Source: JAMQKA01 sp043951865 (GTDB lineage Bacteria; Bacteroidota; Rhodothermia; Balneolales; Balneolaceae). From it: a stretch of DNA of 64,000 bases. Each line of letters starts with the position of its first letter. The first letter of the stretch is position 1. Under the pieces are notes generated by a model. It was not told where the DNA came from, searched no databases, and saw only the letters and a program-made list of their open reading frames with translations. Positions 43,126 through 51,523 of this stretch are shown in pieces. The stretch covers positions 1-64,000 of the forward strand of contig NZ_JBINJF010000022.1 of NCBI RefSeq assembly GCF_043951865.1, read 5' to 3'. The position numbers and the translations under genes were made by a program.

Positions 43126-44583
43126 ATGAGTGAAAAACCAGATAAAAAAAGCTTCACCCGTAGTGAATTTTTAACCCTTACCTCGCTGGGATTGGGTTCG
43201 GTCGCGCTGCTGTCCGGCTGCGGGGATGCACAACCCGAAGTTGAGAACCGGGTGCCGGCCGGGGAGGAGTGGCGCAGTGTCCCCGAAGACTCCGCCTCCT
43301 ATCTTTCGGAACAGGCATCCCAGAATAACATTTTGCAGGAGGCGGCCGACGGGATTGCCCATCACCGGAAGAGCCCGGCCGCCCTGCGAGTCCGCGATGA
43401 TCAGGGCAACGTGTTGCGGGGACTGGAACTGGATATCACCCAGCAGGAATCACTGTTTGAATGGGGACTCTCCTTCATTGAGGATATCGAAGACCGGCAT
43501 AAGCCCGCATCGGACCGGAAAATGCGTCATGTTCGGGAACTCTTTAATTTTACCACGGCCAAATGTTACTGGGATGAGCGGTGGCACCAGCCGATCGAGA
43601 AAGAGGAGGGTAACCGGATCTACCATGTGTTCCGGGATGAAATATTGTATGGCCGGGCAAACGGGCTGCAGATCAAGGGACATCCCCTGGTTTGGACGGT
43701 ACGCAAAGCAATACCCGGATGGCTCGATAACTACGAGCACCCGAAGAGGCTGGAGATCCTGGAATCGCACGTGCGGTCGCTGGTGCGGCAGGGGAAAGGA
43801 CTTGTTGCTTCGTGGGATCTGGTCAACGAAATGCTGTGGGAGCCCACCTTCCGGAACTACCTGCAAAGGGACTGGCCCCATATCGAGCCGGTCGATGAGA
43901 TAGCAGATTATATCGCCCAGGCCCTGCAGTGGGTCAGGGATGAAGATCCGGAACCGGCCCTGGTGATCAATGATTACGGACTGCAGGTGGCACCTCACGA
44001 AGACATAACAGCAAAGGGGCAGCGCGAGCGGTATGTAGCACTGGCTGAGCTTCTTAAAGAAAGAGGTAGTGCCCCCGATGCCATCGGCACGCAGGCGCAC
44101 GTGGGCGGCTGGTACACGCCCGAAGTGTTCAGGGAATCGCTTGATCACTTGGCGGAAGCGGGGTTGCCGATCCAGGTTACCGAATTCTGGGCGCACCTCG
44201 AGGACCTGCCGGAGCTACGGACTATGTCCGAGTCCGAACAAACGGATGCCCTCATCCGATATATCACCGATTGCTATACGATCGCCTTTGGTCACCCCGC
44301 CGTCAGCCATTTTTCCTACTGGGGCGGGGGACGGCATTTCTTTGACGAGAACGGAGCTCCCACCCGTGTCTACAACGCTCTTTACGACTTGGTTGCCAAC
44401 CGGTGGACAACGGAGTTATCATTGCAAACGGATGAGGAGGGATTTATAACTTTCAGGGGCTTTCACGGAGATTACACCGGGCGGTTTCGTGATAAACGCG
44501 GCAACCGCCACGAATTCCGGTTTTCGGTGCTGCCGGGCAGGGACAACCGGTTTGAGCTGGAAATCAAACAAGGTATACGCTGA
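43126..44583 (+). CDS. GH10-family glycoside hydrolase lipoprotein, copy 2
   Basis: 485 residues. The N-terminus combines a Tat-like start (TRSEFLTLTSLGLGSVALL) with a lipobox (LSGCGDA), so it is probably membrane-anchored. A small beta domain (about 86-115; LRVRDDQGNVLRGLELDI) precedes the barrel. The acid/base is E235 in SWDLVNEML and the nucleophile E353 in PIQVTEFWA. IKGHPLVWTVRKAIPGWL, ALVINDYG and AIGTQAHVGG are GH10 strands. The architecture equals copy 1 at 19449, including a C-terminal segment (ITFRGFHGDYTGRFRD / LRFHGFYGDYSVRYR). Both probably act on the same type of backbone with different fine specificity or location. Confidence 0.87.
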   Translation: MSEKPDKKSFTRSEFLTLTSLGLGSVALLSGCGDAQPEVENRVPAGEEWRSVPEDSASYLSEQASQNNILQEAADGIAHHRKSPAALRVRDDQGNVLRGLELDITQQESLFEWGLSFIEDIEDRHKPASDRKMRHVRELFNFTTAKCYWDERWHQPIEKEEGNRIYHVFRDEILYGRANGLQIKGHPLVWTVRKAIPGWLDNYEHPKRLEILESHVRSLVRQGKGLVASWDLVNEMLWEPTFRNYLQRDWPHIEPVDEIADYIAQALQWVRDEDPEPALVINDYGLQVAPHEDITAKGQRERYVALAELLKERGSAPDAIGTQAHVGGWYTPEVFRESLDHLAEAGLPIQVTEFWAHLEDLPELRTMSESEQTDALIRYITDCYTIAFGHPAVSHFSYWGGGRHFFDENGAPTRVYNALYDLVANRWTTELSLQTDEEGFITFRGFHGDYTGRFRDKRGNRHEFRFSVLPGRDNRFELEIKQGIR

Positions 44584-44631
44584 AAAATGTATTTGCCGGG
44601 TGATCTAATCAAGTTTTGGGATACAGATGGG

Positions 44632-44782
44632 ACCCCTAAATCCCCTAAAGGGGACTTTCCCACGGTGCCATTAAATTGGTACTGGGTCTCAACACAAAGT
44701 TGGAACCATATTAGGGATGGGTGAATGGCAGGATCAAAAAACAAGCTATCCAGAAAGTCCCCTTTAGGGGATTTAGGGGTAA
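44632..44782 (+). repeat. Interspersed repeat family C, copy 2
   Basis: Left end ACCCCTAAATCCCCTAAAGG with GGACTTTCC; right end AAAGTCCCCTTTAGGGGATT with TAGGGGTAAT: long perfect inverted ends. The core holds ACACAAAGTTGGAACCATAT and GGGTGAATGGCAGG, shared with copy 3. Confidence 0.85.
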
Positions 44783-44847
44783 TACAAAAGTTTGAACAAG
44801 CTACATGAGAAATAAATTTACCATCTAAAGCTTCCTGAATATTCCCT

Positions 44848-45924
44848 ATGCACCGAAAAAAATTTCTTGATCTCCTCATAACGGGTTCACTCCTGTCTTT
44901 CACCGGCACTCTCATACCAGGCTTGCGGCAGGAAACCTCAAACGATAATACGCCCGCTATTTCGAAATACCTGTTTGTGGCCGGGGAGCGAAGCCTGGGC
45001 GGCATCAAGGTGCTGGATATCGATGATGGCCACACGCCGGTTGATGAGATCGATTACGGCGGCGGCGACGCGAAGGGGATCACCGCCAGCGCGGCGACCG
45101 GGATGCTGTACCTCTCGTCCCACTGGCAGGATGAGGTCGTCTGCTGGAATTTGACGGCCTCAAAAGTGGAGTGGAGAAGGTCCTACGGTCGCTACGCCGA
45201 CCGGCTGAGTGTAACCCCCGATGGCGAGCTTCTGTATATCCCGCTGCGGCAGGATGGGGAATGGGTGGTGTCAGATGCCTCCGACGGCACGGAAATCACG
45301 CGCATCCAAACACCGGGCCGCCCGCACAACACGCTCGCGGCAAGAGGCAGCAACCATATCTACCTCTCCGCCCTCGACAACCCGTTTCTCTACCAGGTTG
45401 ACCGGGAATCGCAGAATATCGTTAAGGTGATCGGCCCGTTCAGCAGCGGACTTCGACCTTTTACGGTCAATGCGGATGAGACGCTGGCGTTTGTAAATGT
45501 GGATGGGCTGCTCGGATTTGAGATCGGTGACATCAAATCAGGCAGGCGGCTGGTGCAGATCGGCGTCGGTAATTACCCGGAACCGGAAGAAAGCTACCAC
45601 AACACGCCCAGCCACGGCATCGGCCTGCGGCCGGACGGGAAGGAGATCTGGTGCGTTAATGCCGGCGGGTACCTGCACGTGTTTGACCTGACGAAGTCGC
45701 CGATCCGGCAGACCCACGATATCAAAGTAAACGGCGACCCCGGCTGGATCACCTTCAGCATCGACGGGGCCTATGCCTACTCCGCCACCGGGGATGTAAT
45801 TGATACCCGTAAAAAAGAAATAGTTGCCCGGATACCTCCCAGCGAAAAGATGATCGAAATCGATTTTAGAGACGGGCAAGTGGTGCGCGTGGGGAGCCAG
45901 GTTGGGATAACCAGGAAAGTATAA
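44848..45924 (+). CDS. Secreted YVTN/YncE-like beta-propeller protein
   Basis: 358 residues with an N-terminal signal (FLDLLITGSLLSFTGTLIP). Repeating blades show the YVTN-type rhythm: LFVAGERSLGGIKVLDIDDG, ITASAATGMLYLSSHWQDEVVCWNL, LSVTPDGELLYIPL, HNTLAARGSNHIYLSAL, IGLRPDGKEIWCVNAGGYLHVFDL, ITFSIDGAYAYSA. This gives about seven blades. There are no catalytic residues I can name. Relatives are periplasmic and may bind partners or cofactors. It lies between GH10 and GH28 genes, with C-type repeats on both sides. Function is unknown. Confidence 0.78.
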   Translation: MHRKKFLDLLITGSLLSFTGTLIPGLRQETSNDNTPAISKYLFVAGERSLGGIKVLDIDDGHTPVDEIDYGGGDAKGITASAATGMLYLSSHWQDEVVCWNLTASKVEWRRSYGRYADRLSVTPDGELLYIPLRQDGEWVVSDASDGTEITRIQTPGRPHNTLAARGSNHIYLSALDNPFLYQVDRESQNIVKVIGPFSSGLRPFTVNADETLAFVNVDGLLGFEIGDIKSGRRLVQIGVGNYPEPEESYHNTPSHGIGLRPDGKEIWCVNAGGYLHVFDLTKSPIRQTHDIKVNGDPGWITFSIDGAYAYSATGDVIDTRKKEIVARIPPSEKMIEIDFRDGQVVRVGSQVGITRKV

Positions 45925-46534
45925 CGTGACCTGGGTTCAATTATGCAAGTAGAATAACCGGCACGTACTTACAATCACTCCTGGAAGAGTGGATCTAAAA
46001 TCCGAGTTTTTTCGGAATTTGGACGGTAGGTGTCCGGTTCGCTTCCTGCCGGTAAGGGACCTCAGATCGACTTCAGGAACGTCTGAAGTCGATCATCTCC
46101 CCTCACAAGGGGAGATTTCCGTGAAGCCCATACCTGGTACCGGGACACAACACAAAGTTGGAAACATATTGTAGACGGGTGAATGGCAGGGCCGCAATAA
46201 CAGGCAACTCCGAAAGTTCCCTTTAGGGGATTTAGGGGTAATAGAAAATGGACAAGTAGTTAGGTTTTTGCGTTTTTATCACAGTTAATCATCAAATTAA
46301 TATAATCACAGTTCACGAAAATATCTGAACTGTGATTACCGTGATTAACAGGATGAATTATAATGTGTCAATCCAAAACTCCAATTTTTGTGTATAAAAT
46401 TCAGGGTATCCCAAACCGGATACGCCTGTCTAGTGAACCGGCTTAATCCAGTAACGGGGAAGGTGCGTGAGTGACCGGGATGCGCATGTTTCGCCACTTG
46501 AATTTATAATGCTAAAGAATAAGGGACTTTCTTT
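45925..46534. other. Intergenic region with hairpin and repeat C3
   Basis: There is no gene in 610 bases. A perfect 12-bp hairpin, GATCGACTTCAG-GAACGT-CTGAAGTCGATC (46065-46094), directly adjoins repeat C3 (46096-46243). A second palindromic stretch near 46270-46350 has CACAGTTAATCA, TCACAGTTC, GAACTGTGATTACCGTGATT, a common interspersed type. The last 150 bases lead to the GH28 start. Confidence 0.55.
46096..46243 (+). repeat. Interspersed repeat family C, copy 3
   Basis: Diverged left end (TCTCCCCTCACAAGGGGAGAT) and an intact right end (AAAGTTCCCTTTAGGGGATT, TAGGGGTAAT). The core ACACAAAGTTGGAAACATAT and GGGTGAATGGCAGG matches copy 2, so the core is part of the element. Confidence 0.8.
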
Positions 46535-47950
46535 ATGGATAACAGCATGTCGCGGCGCGAAGCACTGGGAATGGGCACCACACTTGCAGCCGGATTTTCG
46601 CTTTTCCCCTCCATCATTTCATCCAACGCATTACGCCGCAATGCCCGCGAGTTTAATGTGATGGATTATGGTGCTGAGGGTGACGGTACCACCCTGGATA
46701 CCGAGGCCATCCAGCAGGCCATTGACAAAGCTTCCGATGCGGGCGGCGGAGCCCGTGTGCTGCTGCCCGGCGGTCACAGCTATTTGACGGGCACGATTGA
46801 GCTGAAAAGCAATATCGATTTCCACCTGGCCGACGATGCCGAACTGTTGATCAGCACCAACCGGGAAGATTACAAAACGGGCGCGGCCATCACCTCCCGC
46901 GATATTCGCAATCTCAGGCTTTCCGGGACCGGCAATATTGAAGGGCAGGCCAAAGAGTTTATGACCCACTACGAGGAGGAAAACCAGTACTGGTCGCCCA
47001 AAGACTGGCGGCCGCGCCTGTTCCAGCTCTATACCTGCAAGGGACTGGAAGCCGTCGATTTTTCATTCGGCAATTCGCCGCTCTGGGGATTCCACATGGT
47101 AGGCTGCGAGGATGTGGGGATCGACAGCCTGACCATCCGCAACGACCTGGAAGTGCCCAACTCCGACGGCATCAACCCGGACCACTGCCGCAACGTGGAG
47201 ATCAAAAACTGCGATATCGTGGCCGGTGATGACAATATCGTGGTGAAGGCGACCCGGCAGGACCGGGAATACGGTCCCTCGGCCAATATCCATGTGTATG
47301 ACTGCGTGCTCCAGTCACAGTCGGCGGCTATTAAAATCGGTACCGAAACCACCTCTGATATTCATGATATTTTGTTCGAACGCTGTATCATCAAAGACAG
47401 CAACCGGGGGTTTGGGATTCAGTCCCGCGATGAGGGCGAAGTCTACAACATTACGTTCCGTGATATCGAATTTACGGTAGAACAGGTTCCGGATATCTGG
47501 TGGGGACTCGGAGAGGGCATCTCATTTACCTCGTTCCCGCGTACCCTGCAGAGCGAGGTCGGTGGTATCCGCGATATCAAGCTCTCCAATATCAAGGGTA
47601 TGACCGAAAACAGCATCCGCATCAATGGATCACCGGAGAGCCGGATTCAAAATATTTCGCTGGATAATGTGGATATCCGGATGAACAAGCGAACCGAGCA
47701 CTCCGGCGGCCGGTACGATAATCGTCCCACAGAAGTTTACCAGGGCATCGAGGTGCACGACAATCCCGGCTACAGCATCCAGTACGCCGACAATATCTCG
47801 CTGAACAACTGCAGCATCGAATGGGGTGAAAACCGGGCGAAGTACTACACCCACGCCCTCGAGTCCGAGCACGTTTCCGGGCTGAAAATGACCGGCTTTG
47901 AAGGCGAGGCGGCCCATCCCGACTTGTACGATTCAATAGTCATTTATTAG
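46535..47950 (+). CDS. GH28-family polygalacturonase-like beta-helix enzyme, Tat-exported
   Basis: 471 residues with a twin-arginine signal (MSRREALGMGTTLAAGFSLF; ATG 46535 or 46547). The first coil has the GH28 opening NVMDYGAEGDGTTLDTEAIQQAID. Catalytic acids are N209-S-D211 (PNSDGINPD) and D232-D233 (AGDDNIVVK), which match the NxD and DD motifs. The GHG motif is replaced by IGTE (AAIKIGTETTSD) and RIK by an FGIQSR segment, as in some GH28 members that act on other uronate glycans. GH28 enzymes invert and cleave alpha-linked galacturonate or rhamnogalacturonan-type bonds. Together with the lyases and sulfatases, it supports a uronate-rich substrate. Confidence 0.85.
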   Translation: MDNSMSRREALGMGTTLAAGFSLFPSIISSNALRRNAREFNVMDYGAEGDGTTLDTEAIQQAIDKASDAGGGARVLLPGGHSYLTGTIELKSNIDFHLADDAELLISTNREDYKTGAAITSRDIRNLRLSGTGNIEGQAKEFMTHYEEENQYWSPKDWRPRLFQLYTCKGLEAVDFSFGNSPLWGFHMVGCEDVGIDSLTIRNDLEVPNSDGINPDHCRNVEIKNCDIVAGDDNIVVKATRQDREYGPSANIHVYDCVLQSQSAAIKIGTETTSDIHDILFERCIIKDSNRGFGIQSRDEGEVYNITFRDIEFTVEQVPDIWWGLGEGISFTSFPRTLQSEVGGIRDIKLSNIKGMTENSIRINGSPESRIQNISLDNVDIRMNKRTEHSGGRYDNRPTEVYQGIEVHDNPGYSIQYADNISLNNCSIEWGENRAKYYTHALESEHVSGLKMTGFEGEAAHPDLYDSIVIY

Positions 47951-48000
47951 TACTATCGAAATAATTCCGTTGATTTTATTAAAGAAAGGCACACATTTTA

Positions 48001-48028
48001 TACGCAATACGCAATACGCAATACGCAT
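48001..48028. repeat. Four tandem copies of a 7-bp unit (TACGCAA)
   Basis: TACGCAA is repeated three times, followed by TACGCAT, in the 118-base gap before the FAD oxidoreductase gene. A heptamer run may vary in copy number by slippage. Its position is about 40-70 bases before the start codon. Confidence 0.85.
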
Positions 48029-48068
48029 ATACCTAATTTTCTAATTTATTCTAAAACGAATTTAGATT

Positions 48069-49769
48069 ATGCCCATAGACAGAAGAGACTTCCTGAAAGG
48101 TTCCATGGCAATTGCAGGCGGACTGATCCTGCCGGCGCACCTGGTGGGGTGTCAATCCGGGGATGACGACACGGTATATGATGTCGTCGTTTATGGCGGT
48201 ACCTCGGCAGGCGTCATAGCCGCCGTGCACGCGGCAAGGAGCGGTCGGTCGGTGGTGCTGATCGAGCCCACGAACCACCTGGGCGGGCTCACCACCGGGG
48301 GACTGGGACGCACCGACCTGGGTGTTGAAGACACCATCGGCGGCATGTCGCTCGATTTCTACCGGCGCATCCGGCAGTACTATCAAAATGAAGAGATCTG
48401 GCAGTACCAGACCTGGGATGAGTATATGGACCGTACCTACCTGCTTGAGGAGGACAGCGAGGGCATGTTCGGATTCGAGCCGCACGTAGCCAAAGAAATT
48501 TACCGGCAGATGCTGGAGGAGGCCGGCGTGCCCGTGGTGATGGAAGATCGGCTAATCCTGAACCAGAGCGGCGTGGAGAAGGAGGGGAACCGCATCACCA
48601 CCCTGGTCACCGAAGAGGGAAATCGTTACCGGGGGCGTATCTTTATCGACGCCACCTACGAGGGCGATCTGATGGCAATGGCGGGCGTCTCCTACTATGT
48701 CGGGCGGGAATCCAACAACCGGTACGACGAGTACCTGAACGGGGTGCAGCTGGAGCGCTCCCACAACCATATTTTTCATCACCCGGTGGATCCGTATGTA
48801 ACGCCCGGCAATCCCTCCAGCGGCACCCTGCCCGGCGTGCACGACAACGATCCCGGCACCACCGGTGAGGCCGACCACCGCGTGCAGGCCTATTGTTACC
48901 GCCTCTGCATGACCGACGTGCCGGAAAACAGCCGCCCAATCGAAAAGCCGGTGGGCTACGACGAGCAGCGCTATGAGCTGCTGTTTCGCTATTACGAAAC
49001 CGAATACGATGAAGTGCCCTGGATCAACGCGGCCATGCCCAACCGGAAGACCGACATCAACAACCGAGATGCCTTTTCAATGGATAACATCGGCAAGAAC
49101 TACGATTACCCGGAGGCCGATTACGCCGAGCGGCGACGCATCATTGAAGAGCACGAGCACTACCAGAAAGGCCTGATGTGGACGCTGGCCAACCACGAGC
49201 GGGTCCCCCGGAAGGTGCGGGACGAAGTGAGCAAGTGGGGGTATGCCAAAGATGAATTTACCAATAATGGAAACTGGCCGCCGCAGCTCTACATCCGCGA
49301 AGCCCGGCGTATGATCGGCGAATATGTGATGACCGAACACGACTGCCGCCGCATGCAGGTGGTGGACGACTCGGTGGGACTCGGGTCCTACAACATGGAC
49401 TCTCACAACGTGCAGCGCTACGTCACCGAAGAGGGCCACGCCCAGAACGAGGGGAACCTGGAGTTTTCGCCGGAGGGTCCCTACGCCATCTCCTACCGCT
49501 CGCTGATTCCCAAACGAAACGAGTGTACGAACCTGCTCGTCCCCTGCGCCGTATCAGCTTCCCACATCTCGTTTGGTTCCATACGGATGGAGCCGGTATT
49601 CATGCTGCTCGGACAGTCCGCCTCCGCAGCAGCCGATCTGGCACTGGATGCAAATGAAGTGGTGCAGGATGTGAATTATCCTGATCTCAGGAAACGACTG
49701 CTGGATGAAGGGCAAAAACTGGATGTGGATCTCGAGGAATACCCGGAAAACCCGCCGGACTGGATCTGA
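48069..49769 (+). CDS. FAD-dependent oxidoreductase, Tat lipoprotein
   Basis: 566 residues. The N-terminus is a clear twin-arginine signal with a lipobox (RRDFLKGSMAIAGGLILPAHLVGCQ). The dinucleotide-binding fold follows (VVVYGGTSAGVIAAVHAARSG, about 40-60) with the FAD_oxidored signature IEPTNHLGGLTTGGLG and TDLG. IFIDATYEGDLMAMAGV and the C-terminal LLVPCAVSASHISFGSIRMEPVFMLLGQSA are typical of this group. It would fold with FAD in the cytosol and be exported by Tat. Similar proteins occur next to sulfatase and GH genes in PULs, where substrate and product are unknown. Together with the next gene it suggests sugar redox chemistry at the cell envelope. Confidence 0.85.
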   Translation: MPIDRRDFLKGSMAIAGGLILPAHLVGCQSGDDDTVYDVVVYGGTSAGVIAAVHAARSGRSVVLIEPTNHLGGLTTGGLGRTDLGVEDTIGGMSLDFYRRIRQYYQNEEIWQYQTWDEYMDRTYLLEEDSEGMFGFEPHVAKEIYRQMLEEAGVPVVMEDRLILNQSGVEKEGNRITTLVTEEGNRYRGRIFIDATYEGDLMAMAGVSYYVGRESNNRYDEYLNGVQLERSHNHIFHHPVDPYVTPGNPSSGTLPGVHDNDPGTTGEADHRVQAYCYRLCMTDVPENSRPIEKPVGYDEQRYELLFRYYETEYDEVPWINAAMPNRKTDINNRDAFSMDNIGKNYDYPEADYAERRRIIEEHEHYQKGLMWTLANHERVPRKVRDEVSKWGYAKDEFTNNGNWPPQLYIREARRMIGEYVMTEHDCRRMQVVDDSVGLGSYNMDSHNVQRYVTEEGHAQNEGNLEFSPEGPYAISYRSLIPKRNECTNLLVPCAVSASHISFGSIRMEPVFMLLGQSASAAADLALDANEVVQDVNYPDLRKRLLDEGQKLDVDLEEYPENPPDWI

Positions 49770-49897
49770 TCAGGTGATGGCAAAAAGCACCTACCCTCCG
49801 CGGGCAGGGTTCGACTTATTTTATTGGTTCCCAGAACGGGGTTGAAAACCCTGCACTTTTCGTGCAGTGAGCATTCATTTAAATTTAAAATATAAAG

Positions 49898-51298
49898 ATG
49901 GGTAAAACAGACCGGGATAATTTTAATCGGAAATCATTTATAAAAAAACTGGGCGGTGCGGCAGCGGGTGTGGCGGGTTTCCCCTTTGTTCTGGGTGCAG
50001 GTAAGCGCAATTCCAGCCGGTTCGAACAGAGAAATCCACCTTTGAAAAATGTCGGGCCCAATGATTATATAAATTTGGGCTTAATTGGTGCGGGTGGCAA
50101 GGGCCAGGACAATATATCCGCAGCACTGCGGTATAACGGTTTTCGGATGGTTGCAGCTTGCGACCTGTACGAAAGCCGTTTAAAACGGTGTAAAGAGAAA
50201 TTCGGGGATGACATTTTCACCACAACAGATCACCTGGAGCTGCTGAACCGGAATGAGGTGGACGCTGTAATCATCGCCAGCACTGATCACTGGCATCACC
50301 GGCATGCGGTGGATGCACTCAGGCACGGCAAACCAGTGTACCTGGAAAAACCGATGACAAAAACGATCGCGGAGGGGCATGATCTCATTGAGGCTGAACA
50401 ATCTGCCGGAATTCCTCTACAGGTCGGCAGCCAGAGAACCAGCCATATCGTTTACGAAAAGGCCGGTGAGCTTTATAAAGCCGGAGAAATAGGGAAACTC
50501 AATTACGTTGAAGGCTACTGGGACCGCTATTCCGCAAAAGGGGCCTGGCAATACACGATTCCTCCCAATGTTTCAACAGACGAAGTGGACTGGGAAACGT
50601 TTCGTGAAGATCTTCCGGCCATACCGTTTGATCCTAAACATTTCTTCCGGTGGAGAAACTACGACGAATATGGGACGGGGATACCGGGTGATCTTTTTGT
50701 TCACCTTTTTTCAGGGTTGCACATGATTACCGGTGCATTGGGTCCCGAAAAAATAACCGCTTCCGGAGGGCTGCGTTACTGGCACGACGGCAGAGATGCC
50801 GAAGATCTGGTACTGGGCATCTACGATTATCCGGAAACAGACCAACACCCGGCATTTAATCTTTTTCTGAGGGTTAACTTTATCGATGGTTCCGGCGGTG
50901 GTTCCAGGATTCGACTCGTAGGCTCGGAAGGAGAAATGGAGGTCAGCTGGACCAAATTGATCGTTCGAAAGGGTAAAATGCCGGAGCTGGCAAATCCGAA
51001 GGTGGGAGATCTGGATGAAGAGACCAGAAAAGAGGTTATGGCAGAATACGAAAGGAAACTGTCGGAAAAACGAGCTGAGCTGATCGACCCTCCTGAATAC
51101 GAATACAACGTTCCGGACGGCTACAGCGACGGGTATGACCACATGGTGAATTTTTACAAATCCATTCGCGATGGCCATGAAGTACTGCAAAATGGAACAT
51201 TTGGATTACGGGCGGCGGGTCCGGCTTTGCTGACGACAGAAAGTTTGCGAACCAATACCATCGTAAACTGGGATCCGACTGAGATGAAGGTAAACTGA
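49898..51298 (+). CDS. Gfo/Idh/MocA-family oxidoreductase with Tat-like signal
   Basis: 466 residues. The N-terminus (FNRKSFIKKLGGAAAGVAGFPFVLG) is Tat-like. The Rossmann fold starts with INLGLIGAGGKGQDN (about 57-71), then VAACDLYESRLKRC and VDAVIIASTDHWHHRHAVDALRHGKPVYLEKPMTKT. The EKP motif (Lys in VYLEKPM) is the usual catalytic or cofactor position. The C-terminal alpha/beta sheet domain (FFRWRNYDEYGTGIPGDLFVHLFS...) binds sugar in relatives. Members oxidise or reduce sugars with NAD(P); exported ones keep a bound cofactor and often act as glycosidases by redox. The actual reaction here is unknown. It follows the FAD oxidoreductase by 128 bases. Confidence 0.88.
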   Translation: MGKTDRDNFNRKSFIKKLGGAAAGVAGFPFVLGAGKRNSSRFEQRNPPLKNVGPNDYINLGLIGAGGKGQDNISAALRYNGFRMVAACDLYESRLKRCKEKFGDDIFTTTDHLELLNRNEVDAVIIASTDHWHHRHAVDALRHGKPVYLEKPMTKTIAEGHDLIEAEQSAGIPLQVGSQRTSHIVYEKAGELYKAGEIGKLNYVEGYWDRYSAKGAWQYTIPPNVSTDEVDWETFREDLPAIPFDPKHFFRWRNYDEYGTGIPGDLFVHLFSGLHMITGALGPEKITASGGLRYWHDGRDAEDLVLGIYDYPETDQHPAFNLFLRVNFIDGSGGGSRIRLVGSEGEMEVSWTKLIVRKGKMPELANPKVGDLDEETRKEVMAEYERKLSEKRAELIDPPEYEYNVPDGYSDGYDHMVNFYKSIRDGHEVLQNGTFGLRAAGPALLTTESLRTNTIVNWDPTEMKVN

Positions 51299-51523
51299 CG
51301 TAACTGCTGCATGAGGACTTGAAATGCCGATGTTTTTATCTCCCCAATCCCTTCGGTGTTCCAGGAGATGACTCCTCCTAAAAATAAACCCGCACCTGCA
51401 TAGCGAACATCATTTCCGGCCAGGGGTAACCCGATAAACTCGTAAGTCGGTTGTATAATTAAAATTTGAATGGTAAATAGGTTGACAACAGTCATTTTTA
51501 AAAATAGTGAGCTTAATGTGAAG

